From Quadrisphaera granulorum (lineage in GTDB: Bacteria; Actinomycetota; Actinomycetes; Actinomycetales; Quadrisphaeraceae), in the NCBI RefSeq assembly GCF_003149145.1, contig NZ_QGDQ01000001.1, positions 124,001 through 188,000 of the forward strand: a stretch of 64,000 bases of DNA, given 5' to 3'. Shown piece after piece: positions 18,332 to 28,127 of the stretch (the stretch's first letter is position 1; every line of letters begins with the position of its first letter). A program made the position numbers and the translations under genes. The notes beneath the pieces were generated by a model. It did no database searches, was not told the origin of the DNA, and saw nothing but the letters and a program-made list of their open reading frames with translations.

Positions 18332-19948
18332 GTGCAGACGGCGCCTGCTCTCGAGGGGGCCGACGTGGCGATGACGCGGTGGGCGGACATCCGCCTGGGA
18401 GGCAAGCTCGCAGTCCTCGTGGCCGTGGGTGGACTGGCGACGGTCGCGATGGGCGGCTTCGCCGTGGCGGCGCTGCGCGACGTCGCCCGTGAGGTCGATG
18501 CCCTCAGCGCGAGCAACCACGCCACCCAGGAGGCGCTCGAAGCGGACATGATGCACGACGCCGTCCGCGGGGACCTGCTCCGCATGATCGTCACCAAGGA
18601 CGCCGCCGACCGCCAGGCCGCTGCCGCCGACCTCGCCGAGCACTCCAAGGCACTGAACGACCACCTGCAGGCCGTCGCTGACAGCGGGCTCAGCGCCGAC
18701 GTGACGGCCGCGGTCACCGCCGTCCGTCCCGACGTCGACGCCTACCTCAAGGCCGCTGCCGATGCCTCCGCCCTCGCCGTCGGCGACCCGGCCGCCGCTC
18801 TGGCCGCCTTCCCCGCCTTCCAGAAGGCCTTCAGCGCGCTCGAAGAGTCGATGCCGACCGTGGGTGACGCCGTCGACGCCGGTGTGGAGCAGACACGGGC
18901 AGGTGTTGCCGCCCAGTTCCGCACGGCCCTGGTCTCCCTGGCCACCACCGCCGCCATCTCCCTGGCGGTGTTAAGCGCGCTCGGCGTCGCCGTCACCCGG
19001 TCGGTCACCAGGCCGCTGCGCACCGTCACGGACGTGGTGACCGCGCTCGCGGACGGCGACCTCACCCGCAGCGCCGACCTGCACCGCGCCGACGAGCTCG
19101 GCGTCACCGCTGCCGCGCTGGATCGCGCGCTCGGCTCGCTGCGCACCGTGCTCTCCGGAGCCGCCGCACAGGCCGACGCCGTCGCCAGCGCCTCCGAGCA
19201 GCTGCGCGGCACGGCCGCTCAGCTGGCCGCTTCCTCGCAGGAGGCGAGCGCGCAGACGCGGTCGGTGGCGGACACGGTCGGGGAGGTCTCCTCGGGCGTG
19301 CGCACGGTGGCGGCCGGCGCCGACGAGATGGGCTCGGCGATCCGCGAGATCGCGCGCTCCACCGGCGAAGCGACGCGCGTGGCCAACACCGCTGTCGAGG
19401 CCGCCTCGACCGCCACGCAGACCGTCACCGGCCTGGGGGTTGCCAGTCGGGAGATCGGCGACGTCGTCAAGGCCATCACCTCCATCGCCGAGCAGACCAA
19501 CCTGCTCGCCCTCAACGCCACCATCGAGGCCGCTCGCGCCGGCGAGGCCGGCAAGGGCTTCGCGGTGGTGGCCGCCGAGGTCAAGGAGCTCGCCCGCGAG
19601 ACCGCCGCCGCCACGGAGAACGTCGCGCGGCGCGTGGAGACCATCCAGCAGGGCACCAGCGGTGCCGTCGCGGCCATCGCCGCGATCTCCGAGGTCATCC
19701 AGGAGATCTCAGCGCACCAGTCGACCATCGCCGCGGCGGTGGAGCAGCAGACGGCCACCACCCAGGAGATGTCGCGCTCCGCGGTGGAAGCCGCCGGTGG
19801 CGCCGACAGGATCGCCGCGAGCGCGGACTCGATGGCCGGTGCGGCCACCTCGACGAGCGCCGCGCTGGCGCAGACCCGCAGTGCTGTGGACGACCTGGCG
19901 GGCCGTGCCTCGGAGCTGCGCCGCGAGGTCGCGTCCTTCAGGTTCTAG
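18332..19948 (+). CDS. Methyl-accepting chemotaxis protein
   Basis: 538 residues; GTG at 18332 is supported by GGGGAGAGG 5-7 bases upstream. The order is TM1 (about 25-48), an extracytoplasmic helical sensor domain (about 50-200), TM2 (about 203-225), HAMP (about 226-280) and the cytoplasmic signalling domain, whose hairpin tip [18 protein letters not shown] (about 385-402) is intact. It should sense a ligand outside the cell and control CheA. No chemotaxis or flagellar genes are within the window, so its partners lie elsewhere. Confidence 0.92.
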   Translation: MQTAPALEGADVAMTRWADIRLGGKLAVLVAVGGLATVAMGGFAVAALRDVAREVDALSASNHATQEALEADMMHDAVRGDLLRMIVTKDAADRQAAAADLAEHSKALNDHLQAVADSGLSADVTAAVTAVRPDVDAYLKAAADASALAVGDPAAALAAFPAFQKAFSALEESMPTVGDAVDAGVEQTRAGVAAQFRTALVSLATTAAISLAVLSALGVAVTRSVTRPLRTVTDVVTALADGDLTRSADLHRADELGVTAAALDRALGSLRTVLSGAAAQADAVASASEQLRGTAAQLAASSQEASAQTRSVADTVGEVSSGVRTVAAGADEMGSAIREIARSTGEATRVANTAVEAASTATQTVTGLGVASREIGDVVKAITSIAEQTNLLALNATIEAARAGEAGKGFAVVAAEVKELARETAAATENVARRVETIQQGTSGAVAAIAAISEVIQEISAHQSTIAAAVEQQTATTQEMSRSAVEAAGGADRIAASADSMAGAATSTSAALAQTRSAVDDLAGRASELRREVASFRF

Positions 19949-19967
19949 GGCGGGCGAGGCTCTAGGG

Positions 19968-21572
19968 CTAGGTTCTCGGTCCGACAGCGCGGCAGGCGAG
20001 CTGCAGTGCCAGGCGCTGCTCGTGGTCGTTCAGGCTGACGCCGAGGAGCCGTTCGATGCGGGCCACACGCTGGGCCGCGGTGTTGCGGTGGATGCCGAGG
20101 GTGGTCGCGGTCTCCGACAGTGACGATTCCGCGTCGAGGTAGACCCGCAGGGTCTGCACCAGCGAGGGGTCGGAGAGCAGGGGCTCCAGAAGACTGCGGG
20201 CCGCCGGCTCGAAGGTCTCCGTGCGGGTCCACGCGAGCAGCGTCTGGGCCACGCCCAGCTGGTCGACGTGGAGGAACCGTCCCTGCTCGGGGCGTCCGGC
20301 GGCCAGCAGAGCGGCGTCGGTGGCCTCCGAGAGCGTTCTCGCAATGCCTGCCGGTCCCTGGTGAGGTCTGCCGACCCCGGTGGCGCACCCGGTGATGTGG
20401 CGCAGTGCGTTGTGCAGACGCCGGAAGCGCTCCGCCAGGTGCCGCACCTCCACGGCGCTGGGAGACCTGTCGCTGCTCCACCAGCCGCTCCAGCCGTCAC
20501 CGTGCTCGGCCACCACCAGCTGCAGGCCGGCCTCTGAGGCGCACCTCAGCGCCTCGTGGCGCAGGCCCGCGACGTCGGTGGTGTTCCCGGTGCGGACCCG
20601 TACGCCCACGTGCCAGCCGGCCATCGGCCAGCCGGCTGCCGCGGCGCGCTGGCGCAGCTCGGGGCTGGGTTCGCCGGTGAGCCTGAGCACGTCGGTGAGC
20701 AGTGCGGCGCGGCCGCGGGCGTCGCGCTCCACCGCGGTGCGGTCGGCAGCGAGCCATCCGGCGACGGCGGTGCTGGCCGCGGCCAGCACATCGTCGGTGA
20801 CGACGACGGCGGACGTCGGCACGCGGGCCACGAGCCATCGCTGCACGCTGCGCAGTCCGGGGAGGAGCCCGGCGAGCAGTACCGGCCGCGCGACCGTGGT
20901 CTCGCCAGTGGTCGCGTTGCCGGCCCCGTCGGAGCCGCGTTCGCGCTGGGGCACCGGCGTGTCGGGTCTCGGCACCACCAGGGACGGGTCTCCGTGCAGC
21001 ACCGCACCGGAGGCGTCCGTCAGTGCCACGGGCACCGCGAGCAGCTGGGAGCACAGGTCGACGAGCGGACCGGGGGCGGTGACCCTCCCCTCGGCGACGG
21101 CGCGCGAGACGGTCAGCACCGCCCGTGCCGCGGCGACCTCGGGAGCTGCGAGGTGCACCGCAGCGGACGCCGCCAGGTCGAGCAGCGGCCCGCCGGCCCC
21201 CACGACGCACAGGTCAAGGCGGGTGCACAGCAGCCGGGTGGGGCCCGGCAGCGGCTCGGTGCCCGCGAGGAGCGCGGCCCGGGCACCGGCATCGGCAGCA
21301 CGGCGCAGCACGGCGTCCAGGCGCCACGCCGGCGCCGTGCGCCACGAGGGCCCGGCCAGCACCACCAGCGCGTCGACCGCCGCAGCGGTACCCAGCTCAT
21401 CGGGGGAGTCGAGCAGGACGACTCTGCTCAGCGGCACTCCCGCGGGGTCACCCGCGAGCACCACCGCACTGCGCCACTCCGGCAGCGCCCTGACCGAGGC
21501 GAGCGAAGGGCCCACCGCCGGGCCGGTCACCGCACCGGGCCCGGCAAAGGACCCAGCAAGCGACCCGGTCAC
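19968..21572 (-). CDS. PucR/CdaR-type transcriptional regulator
   Basis: 534 residues; the GTG at 21572 overlaps the previous stop as GTGA. The N-terminal half is Ala/Leu-rich and resembles the purine-catabolism regulator domain. The C-terminal helix-turn-helix (about 475-530; LRVYLDAESSLSETATTLGIHRNTAAQRVARIERLLG) is the PucR C-terminal domain, shown here in part only. Regulators of this class control purine, allantoin and amino-acid catabolism. As last gene of the permease-hydantoinase-DUF917 operon it probably controls that operon and is itself made in proportion to it. The dyad at 28128-28144 is a candidate binding site. Confidence 0.85.
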   Translation of the reverse strand: MTGSLAGSFAGPGAVTGPAVGPSLASVRALPEWRSAVVLAGDPAGVPLSRVVLLDSPDELGTAAAVDALVVLAGPSWRTAPAWRLDAVLRRAADAGARAALLAGTEPLPGPTRLLCTRLDLCVVGAGGPLLDLAASAAVHLAAPEVAAARAVLTVSRAVAEGRVTAPGPLVDLCSQLLAVPVALTDASGAVLHGDPSLVVPRPDTPVPQRERGSDGAGNATTGETTVARPVLLAGLLPGLRSVQRWLVARVPTSAVVVTDDVLAAASTAVAGWLAADRTAVERDARGRAALLTDVLRLTGEPSPELRQRAAAAGWPMAGWHVGVRVRTGNTTDVAGLRHEALRCASEAGLQLVVAEHGDGWSGWWSSDRSPSAVEVRHLAERFRRLHNALRHITGCATGVGRPHQGPAGIARTLSEATDAALLAAGRPEQGRFLHVDQLGVAQTLLAWTRTETFEPAARSLLEPLLSDPSLVQTLRVYLDAESSLSETATTLGIHRNTAAQRVARIERLLGVSLNDHEQRLALQLACRAVGPRT

Positions 21573-22681
21573 CACGCAGCCCCGGCGGGCTGCGCCACGA
21601 GCACCGGGTCGACGTCGAGACCGAACGACCGCGGCATCACCCGGCCGACGTGCTCGGGCCTGGCCCAGAAGGCGGGCGCGGGGAGCTGCAGCACGACGAC
21701 GTCGTCGCCGCGGCGGATCCTGTCGCACGCGACGACGCGCGCCGTGCGCCGCTCCACCACCACGAGCAGGTCGGGAGCGGTGGCCACCGGGGCGCCGTCT
21801 TCGAAGACCACGAGGTACTCGTTCTCCATCTCCAGCCGCAGCAGCGCGCTGGTCTGCTGGTCGCGCACGCACACCGAGCCCCGCCCGAAGCCCGCCCCCG
21901 CGTGCCGGGCCACCTCCACCACCCTGCCGGCGCCGAGCAGCCGGGCGCCCAGCGCTGCCACGACGTCGTCGGGAGACGCCGACGTCCCCAGCGCCTCCAG
22001 CCGTGCGCCCAGCTCCAGGCAGCGCCGCGTGGCGCGCACCGGACCTTCGAGGCTCCAGTCCTCGCGGACCACGGGCGCGGTGGCCAGCGCGGCCCAACCG
22101 CCCTCGGCGGCCAGCACCGCGCGCACCACACGCTCGCAGCGCACGGCGTCACCGCCGTCCACGAGCACCACCTGCCCTCGGGGCAGCGCCAACGCCAGAG
22201 GGGGTAGCGCACCGTCCACCACGGCCAGCGAGAACTGGTCGAGCCGCGGCAGGGCACGTCCGCACAGGTCGACGTCCACCACGGGAAGGTCGCACCACAC
22301 CGCCGTGGCCAGCGCTGTCACGCCGTTGAGCCCGGCCGCCTCGATGGAGGCGAGTGCGGTGGCGCTCCGCCTGCTCCACCGCTCGATGGCGCGCAGCGCC
22401 CGGGCGAACTCCCCACCGCCGGCCAGCTCCTCGGTGAAGGCGCTCGCGGCGCCCACCATCCCGACGAAGGACACGGCGAGGTGGGTGGCGCCGTCGGGAT
22501 CGAGCAGCCGGACGTACCCGTCACCGACGGCGTGACCGAACATCAGCCCGGCCGGGCGGGCGTCGCCGCCCCCGCCGGACCCGAGCACGTCCGCGCCGCG
22601 CACCAGCGCGGGGACGTCCGCTGCCGTGACCCTGCGGAGGTCCCACACGTCATCGGGGGGCGAGCCGTGCACGGGGAACAC
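21569..22681 (-). CDS. DUF917 protein, divergent paralogue 3
   Basis: 370 residues, GTG start at 22681. The overall fold matches the two DUF917 neighbours, but every conserved motif is altered: GSGGGGDARP for GTGGGGDPxIG, VGMVGAASAF for MMGAPTVMVEKI, AAGLNGVTAL for the (E)xGGxNS motif, and DLCGRALPRL for DGMGRAFPEL. The C-terminal half (RLEMENEYLVVFEDG) is better kept. DUF917 is, from memory, now linked to S-methyl-thiohydantoin desulfurase. This copy may be a non-catalytic partner or have changed specificity. It is translationally coupled to the regulator that follows. Confidence 0.8.
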   Translation of the reverse strand: MFPVHGSPPDDVWDLRRVTAADVPALVRGADVLGSGGGGDARPAGLMFGHAVGDGYVRLLDPDGATHLAVSFVGMVGAASAFTEELAGGGEFARALRAIERWSRRSATALASIEAAGLNGVTALATAVWCDLPVVDVDLCGRALPRLDQFSLAVVDGALPPLALALPRGQVVLVDGGDAVRCERVVRAVLAAEGGWAALATAPVVREDWSLEGPVRATRRCLELGARLEALGTSASPDDVVAALGARLLGAGRVVEVARHAGAGFGRGSVCVRDQQTSALLRLEMENEYLVVFEDGAPVATAPDLLVVVERRTARVVACDRIRRGDDVVVLQLPAPAFWARPEHVGRVMPRSFGLDVDPVLVAQPAGAAW

Positions 22682-22732
22682 CCTGGCACCGCACGCCCCC
22701 CGAGAGCGGTGAGGCCGACGTCAGGCGCCCGC

Positions 22733-23854
22733 TCAGACAGCCACGGGCTCGGAGAACCGCTCGGACACGAGCTCCTCCACCGGCACGAACGGCTGCTCCA
22801 GACCGAACGCGGCAGGACCGAACACCGCGAGGGCCTCCGGCGTCCGCATGATCGGCGGGGTGGAGATGCCGAGCACCACCACGCGCTGCCCGTAGCGCAG
22901 GGACTCCGTGGTGATGGGCTCGGCGGAGGTGTCGTCCAGCACGCAGATGAGGTCGGGCACCACGCACACGGGCTCGCCGTCGCGCAGGGCCAGCAGGTGC
23001 TCGTTCTGGAAGCGCAGCTCCAGCTCACCACCGTCGAAGCCGGCGACGGTGCACCCGCCGCGGGTGAAGCCGCCGACGGTGCGCCGCTCGACGTCGCTGA
23101 CCTTGCCGCGGAACAGCGGCCGCACGTTCTGGTAGATGGTCCCGGCGAAGAACTCGGCGAGCGCCGCGAACGGGTCCCGGTGCTCCTCGCGGGCCTCCCG
23201 GATGGCGCGGCCCGCGCCGATGCCCAGCGACAGGGTGCGCGGGATGGCCACGCGCTTCACGTCCGCCCCCGTCATCGCGTACTCGGCGATGAGCGCCGCG
23301 CCACCGAACTGGATGGCGCAGGCGCGGGAGAGGCGCTCCATGCGCACGTCGTCGTCGCCGGTGTCGACGATGACGGTCTCGTGGCGGTCACCGGCGACCA
23401 CCATGGGGGAGGCGTGCACCCCGTAGACGCTGAACGTCTCCATCTGCAGCTCGGGGAAGGCGCGGCCCATCCCGTCGGCGTCGATGATCGGCAGCCCTGC
23501 GCGGGCCGCCACGAGCAGCGGGATCATCGAGTTCAGTCCGCCGCACTCGATGGGCATCGTGGCCTGCGCCGTACGGCCCAGGTGCGCCTCGAGGGTGCGC
23601 AGGGCCAGCACCGGCTCGGTGCCGCGCGGAATCTTCTCCACCATGACGGTGGGGGCGCCCATCATCGCGGTGGGAATGACGAAGAGGTCGTCGTCCACCT
23701 CGTCGGGGTCGAGCACGGTGATCGGGCCGTGCTCCTTGATGGCCTCCGCGACGAGAAGGCGGCCGATGTACGGGTCGCCCCCGCCGCCGGTGCCGAGCAG
23801 GGTGGCGCCGCGTGAGAGGTCGGCCAGGTGGGACTCGTCGAGCAGCCAGCTCAT
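22733..23854 (-). CDS. DUF917 protein, paralogue 2
   Basis: 373 residues; ATG at 23854 overlaps the previous stop by 4 bases. The family motifs are intact: LGTGGGGDPYIG near the N-terminus, MMGAPTVMVEKIP, ECGGLNSMIPLL, DADGMGRAFPELQMETF, and a C-terminal half with DVERRTVGGFTRG and RFQNEHLLAL. DUF917 proteins usually sit beside HyuA-type hydantoinases, as here. The likely role is a step in breakdown of a cyclic amide or thiohydantoin-like substrate, in the cytosol (no signal peptide). The exact reaction is not evident from sequence. Confidence 0.85.
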   Translation of the reverse strand: MSWLLDESHLADLSRGATLLGTGGGGDPYIGRLLVAEAIKEHGPITVLDPDEVDDDLFVIPTAMMGAPTVMVEKIPRGTEPVLALRTLEAHLGRTAQATMPIECGGLNSMIPLLVAARAGLPIIDADGMGRAFPELQMETFSVYGVHASPMVVAGDRHETVIVDTGDDDVRMERLSRACAIQFGGAALIAEYAMTGADVKRVAIPRTLSLGIGAGRAIREAREEHRDPFAALAEFFAGTIYQNVRPLFRGKVSDVERRTVGGFTRGGCTVAGFDGGELELRFQNEHLLALRDGEPVCVVPDLICVLDDTSAEPITTESLRYGQRVVVLGISTPPIMRTPEALAVFGPAAFGLEQPFVPVEELVSERFSEPVAV

Positions 23855-24978
23855 GCGGAGACTCCTTCGAGGAGGACGGCATCGTCGGGGTAGCCGAACG
23901 CGGAGGGGCCGGCCAGCGCCAAGCCCTCCGGGCTACGCCAGCGCGGGTCGCAGGGGGCGACGATCACGCTGACGCGGTGGCCGAAGCGGAGCTGCTCCGT
24001 GGTGATCGCCGCGCCCGTGGCGGTGTCGAGCAGGCAGATGAGGTCGGGGGCGGTGGCGATCACGCGTTCGCCGTCGTCGTCCCTGTCCGCAGGGCGGTCG
24101 CGGACGAGGAGGTTCTCGTTCTGGAAGTCGATGGTGAGCGTGCGCCCCACGTCGCAGCCGGAGCCTTCGAGGACCGCGGTGCCGCGAGCGAAGCCCGTGG
24201 TGGTGCGCCGCTCGACGTCGATCACCTTGGCCCGGGCCAGCACGCGGCCGCCCAGGTGCTCGGCGACGGCGGCCGCCGGGTCGTCTCCGGCAGCGCCGGG
24301 CTCCAGCAGATCACCGAGGGACGCGGCCAGCGAGAGCGTCCCGGGGACGAGGCCGCGGCGGGCTGCGGCGCCGTCCATGGCGTAGTTGGAGATCATCGCC
24401 GAGCAGCCCATGTCGATGGTGACCGAGCGGGCCAAGCGCTCGGCCCAGCGGTTGTCGACGGTGTCGAGCACCGCGCAGTTGCCCTTCTCGTCCACCACGG
24501 ACATGGGGGTGGCCCGGACCCCGGTCAGCGTGAGCAGCACCTGCTGCAGCTCGGGGAAGGCGCGGCCCATGCCGTCGCCGTCCACCAGCGGCAGGCCCAG
24601 CTCCGCGGCCGCGGCCACCGGGACCAGGGAGTTGACCCCTCCGGCCTCGATGCACGCGACGTGCGTGACGCCCAGGCCGAGGTGCCGAGTGAGGGCCTCG
24701 ACGGCGCGGCCGACCTGGTCTGCCGAGGGGATCTTCTCCACCATGACCGTGGGGGCGCCCATCATCGCCACGGGCAGCACCACGGCGTCGTCAGGGAGCT
24801 CGGCCAGCGGTGTCAGGGCCACGGGACCGTAGGCGCGGATGGCCGCGGCGGCCATGAGGGCACCGATGTGCGGGTCGCCGCCTCCGCCGGTGCCGAGGAC
24901 GGCGGCGCCGCGGGAGATGGCGCGGACCTCCGCCAGCCCCACCTCCCGCAGCTGCCGTGGTGCCGTGGCCGCGCTCAT
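23851..24978 (-). CDS. DUF917 protein, paralogue 1
   Basis: 375 residues; ATG at 24978 overlaps the hydantoinase stop by 4 bases. It is close to paralogue 2 in all motifs (GTGGGGDPHIG, MMGAPTVMVEKIP, EAGGVNSLVPV, DGDGMGRAFPELQQVLL, DVERRTTTGFARG, DFQNENLLVRD). Translational coupling to HyuA suggests the two proteins form a complex or act in sequence. Having two motif-intact copies in one operon may mean a hetero-oligomer. Reaction uncertain, as for the other copies. Confidence 0.85.
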   Translation of the reverse strand: MSAATAPRQLREVGLAEVRAISRGAAVLGTGGGGDPHIGALMAAAAIRAYGPVALTPLAELPDDAVVLPVAMMGAPTVMVEKIPSADQVGRAVEALTRHLGLGVTHVACIEAGGVNSLVPVAAAAELGLPLVDGDGMGRAFPELQQVLLTLTGVRATPMSVVDEKGNCAVLDTVDNRWAERLARSVTIDMGCSAMISNYAMDGAAARRGLVPGTLSLAASLGDLLEPGAAGDDPAAAVAEHLGGRVLARAKVIDVERRTTTGFARGTAVLEGSGCDVGRTLTIDFQNENLLVRDRPADRDDDGERVIATAPDLICLLDTATGAAITTEQLRFGHRVSVIVAPCDPRWRSPEGLALAGPSAFGYPDDAVLLEGVSA

Positions 24979-26576
24979 GCCCGGGACCCCACCGGCAGCG
25001 GCTCGCGCAGGTCGACCGACGAACGGGCGGTCAGGGACAGGTCACCCACGGCCTTGACCCGAATCCGCGTGGCGCCGCCGGGCAGGTAGGGCAGCGGCAC
25101 CTCGTCGATCTCGAGCACCTCGACGCTCGACGGGACGGCACCGTTGGAGATGGCGCGCTCGACGGCCTCGGCGCGCGCAGCCTCGAGCACGTCGCCGCGC
25201 CGACCCGGCTCGATGGTGAAGACCCTGTCGACCTCCCCGCCGACCTGCGCGATGGCGGCGCCGATGGCGTTGGCCACCGCGAAGTTCTCCGGGCGGAGCA
25301 CCTCGCCGCTGCCGGGGAGATGCTCCGGCAGCAGCACCGACCCGCCGCCCACGGCCACGACCGGTAGCGGCTGGGAGGAGGTGCGCATCCGGTCCACCGC
25401 GTCGGCGACATCGGCCGCGATCCGCGCGAGGGCGGCAGCCACGAGCTCCTTGTCGAGGTGCGCGACCCGGGCGCGGTCGCCGATGTCGGCGCGGCCGGCG
25501 GCCACGGCGATGTCGGTGGCGGTGAGGGTGTCACCGCCGAAGACCAGCGCCCGCTCGGTGAGGCGGTAGCCCACCGAGTCCGGACCCACGGTGGCCGAGG
25601 AGCCGGCGCCGCGGACCAGCGAGCCGCCGCCGATGCCGATGGAGAGCACGTCGGGCATCCGGAAGTTGGTCCGGATCCCGGCCACCGACACCTCGGTGGT
25701 CGCCTCGCGGGGAAAGCCGCGGGTCAGGACGCCGACGTCCGACGTCGTCCCGCCGACGTCGACGACGGCGCACGTCGTGACGCCCGACAGCACCGCGGCG
25801 CCGCGCATGGAGTTGGTCGGGCCGGAGGCGAACGTGGAGACGGGGTAGCGGCGGGCGTGCTCGACGTCCATGAGCGTGCCGTCGTTCTGGCTGAGGTAGA
25901 TCGGCGCGTCGATGCCGGCGCCCGCCACCGCGGCGAACAGGCCACCGACGATGTCGGAGGCGAGCTCGCGGAGAGCGGCGTTGACGATGGTGGCGTTCTC
26001 GCGTTCCAGCAGGCCGATCCGCCCGATCTGGTGCGACAGGGAGATCGCGACGTCGGGCAGTTCCTCGGCCAGCACCTCCGCCGCGCGCAGCTCGAACTCC
26101 GTGTTGACCGGAGAGAACACCGACGTGATGGCCACGCTGCGCACGCCGTGCGCGGCCATGTCGGCGGCGTGGCGGCGCAGCTCGTCGGGGTCGAGCTCGG
26201 AGATGGTCCGTCCGTCGAACTCGTGGCCGCCGTGCGCCAGGTAGGAGCGACCGGAGACCGCCTCCACGAGCCGCTGCGGCCAGTCGACCATCGGCGGCAG
26301 AGCCGCCGTGGCCGGCAGCCCGAGGCGCAGCGCGGCCGTCGGGGCGAGGCGCCGCGCCTCGACGAGGGCGTTGATGAAGTGCGTGGTGCCGATCATCACC
26401 GCCTTGACGCCAGCAGGGTCGAACGCCCGCTGGTCCTGTAGCGCGCCCAGGGAGGCGGTGATGCCGCTGGACACGTCAGAGGTGGTGGGGCTCTTGACGG
26501 CCGCCAGCACGCTGTCGTCGTCGCCCAGGAGGACGGCGTCGGTATTGGTGCCGCCGACGTCGATGCCGATGCGCAT
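24975..26576 (-). CDS. Hydantoinase/oxoprolinase family protein (HyuA type)
   Basis: 533 residues from ATG. An actin/hexokinase-like fold is shown by GIDVGGTNTDAVLL (residues 4-17), IGTTHFINALVEARRL, SQNDGTLM, FASGPTNSMRGAA and VVDVGGTTSDVGVL. HyuA proteins hydrolyse cyclic amides such as 5-oxoproline or N-methylhydantoin at the cost of ATP, usually with a HyuB subunit. No HyuB is encoded here; the DUF917 proteins occupy its place in the operon. It follows the permease after 33 bases and overlaps the first DUF917 gene by 4. Confidence 0.88.
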   Translation of the reverse strand: MRIGIDVGGTNTDAVLLGDDDSVLAAVKSPTTSDVSSGITASLGALQDQRAFDPAGVKAVMIGTTHFINALVEARRLAPTAALRLGLPATAALPPMVDWPQRLVEAVSGRSYLAHGGHEFDGRTISELDPDELRRHAADMAAHGVRSVAITSVFSPVNTEFELRAAEVLAEELPDVAISLSHQIGRIGLLERENATIVNAALRELASDIVGGLFAAVAGAGIDAPIYLSQNDGTLMDVEHARRYPVSTFASGPTNSMRGAAVLSGVTTCAVVDVGGTTSDVGVLTRGFPREATTEVSVAGIRTNFRMPDVLSIGIGGGSLVRGAGSSATVGPDSVGYRLTERALVFGGDTLTATDIAVAAGRADIGDRARVAHLDKELVAAALARIAADVADAVDRMRTSSQPLPVVAVGGGSVLLPEHLPGSGEVLRPENFAVANAIGAAIAQVGGEVDRVFTIEPGRRGDVLEAARAEAVERAISNGAVPSSVEVLEIDEVPLPYLPGGATRIRVKAVGDLSLTARSSVDLREPLPVGSRA

Positions 26577-26609
26577 GCCAGGTCTCCTCGTGCCGTGGGT
26601 GCGGGGTGC

Positions 26610-28028
26610 TCAGCGCGCCGAGGACGGCGCGGTGCTGCTCGGGCTGGTCGGGCTGGTCGGCCCACTGGCGGGAGCGGTGGCACCGCGAGCGTCGGTCAGG
26701 TCGATGACGTCGGCTGAGGCGTCCGTGGTGCGAGACAGGCCCACTTCGCGCAGCAAGCCGGCCTTGCCGGCCACCACGTACAGCACGAAGGCGATGACGA
26801 GGGAGTTGATGGAGCCCAGACCCACGGTGAGGAAGTAGCCGCTCACCGAGGCGATCGCCCACACTGCGAGGGTGGCGGGCACCCAGGTGGGGGAGCTGGC
26901 GGGGACGGCGCCGCCGTTGGCGCGGGAGGCCTCAAGCTCGCCGCGCCAGCGCTTCACCACGAAGTACTCGGCCACCATGATCCCCGCGACCGGCGGGAAC
27001 ACGACGCCCAGGATGATGAGGAAGTCGGTGAACTTCGTGAGGATGCCGGCCGCCGCAAGGAGACTGCCGACCAGGCCCAGCAGCCCCGTGACGAGAGCGC
27101 GGTTGATGGTGCGGCCGGTGAGGGTGCCGATGAAGTTCACCACCGCGAGGCCCGCGGAGTAGAGGTTCCAGTCATTGATCTTCACGGTGCCCAGGAGGAC
27201 GACGAGCACGGCCACCCAGCCCACCGATGACGTGAGGATAGCGGTGATGTCGCTGGAGCCGATGGCGTGGGCGAGCAGCACGCCCGACATGCCGATGAGG
27301 TACTCACCGATGGTGAAGCCGACCACCGTCTGCTTCACGACGTCCGAGGAGCTCCGGTTGTAGCGGGACATGTCCGGCGTGATGACCGCACCGACGATGA
27401 AGCCGCCCGCCACGAGGGTGGTGCCGGTGGCCAGGTCGATCTGCGGGCCCGGGGGAGCGGACGCCATGAGGGCGGTGACGTCGGTCTTCGAAAGCTCGCT
27501 GATGATTGCCCACCCGACGAGGACGAGGAAGGCCGGCACGGTGAGGTAGGCCGTCCACGCCATCGAGCCGAAGCCGAAGACGCAGATGGCCGTGACCACC
27601 AGGCCGAAGACGATGGACCAGCCCCAGACGGGCAGGACGCCGACGGTGGACGCGAGGCCCTGGGCGGAGACGGCGGACTGCACGCCAAACCAGCCGATGA
27701 GACTCATCCCGATGGCGAGACCCATGAGTGCCGAGCCGCCGCGGCCGAACCCGAGCCACCGGGCGATCAGTGAGGTGGACATGCCCTCCTTGCACCCGAT
27801 GATGCCGACAAAGATCGACACCACCTCGAGGATGACGGCGCCGAGGGTGAACGCCAGGAATGCCTGCCAGAAGCCCATGCCGAACCCGAGGGCGGCTCCG
27901 AGGAGGAACTGGCTCAGTGCGGACACCTGCCCGAACCGCTGAACCGCCACCGAGAACCACGAGTAGCGGGCCTCCAGGGGCACCCGTCCCATCGCGTAGT
28001 CGTCAACTCCGTGCACACCACCAGCCAC
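26610..28028 (-). CDS. NCS1-type cytosine/purine/hydantoin permease
   Basis: 472 residues; GTG at 28028 follows AGGAGG at 7 bases. About 12 hydrophobic segments; the RYSWFSVAVQRFGQVSALSQF start, GCKEGMSTSLIARWLGFG, ITPDMSRYNRSSSDVVKQT and GVVFPPVAGIMVAEYFVVKRW are typical of nucleobase:cation symporter-1 transporters (CodB-like). It is the first gene of the catabolic operon and probably brings in its substrate, for which a purine-derived or hydantoin-like heterocycle is the best guess. The C-terminal 45 residues are a Ser/Thr/Pro-rich tail. Confidence 0.88.
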   Translation of the reverse strand: MAGGVHGVDDYAMGRVPLEARYSWFSVAVQRFGQVSALSQFLLGAALGFGMGFWQAFLAFTLGAVILEVVSIFVGIIGCKEGMSTSLIARWLGFGRGGSALMGLAIGMSLIGWFGVQSAVSAQGLASTVGVLPVWGWSIVFGLVVTAICVFGFGSMAWTAYLTVPAFLVLVGWAIISELSKTDVTALMASAPPGPQIDLATGTTLVAGGFIVGAVITPDMSRYNRSSSDVVKQTVVGFTIGEYLIGMSGVLLAHAIGSSDITAILTSSVGWVAVLVVLLGTVKINDWNLYSAGLAVVNFIGTLTGRTINRALVTGLLGLVGSLLAAAGILTKFTDFLIILGVVFPPVAGIMVAEYFVVKRWRGELEASRANGGAVPASSPTWVPATLAVWAIASVSGYFLTVGLGSINSLVIAFVLYVVAGKAGLLREVGLSRTTDASADVIDLTDARGATAPASGPTSPTSPSSTAPSSAR

Positions 28029-28127
28029 GGCCCTGCCTCCTTCTCCACCGTTCGAGCGATGGAGCGAGAACGTAGGGTCAGGCGGCGTGAGCGTCAGTGG
28101 ATGACGTGCACGGTTCGCCGTTGAGAT

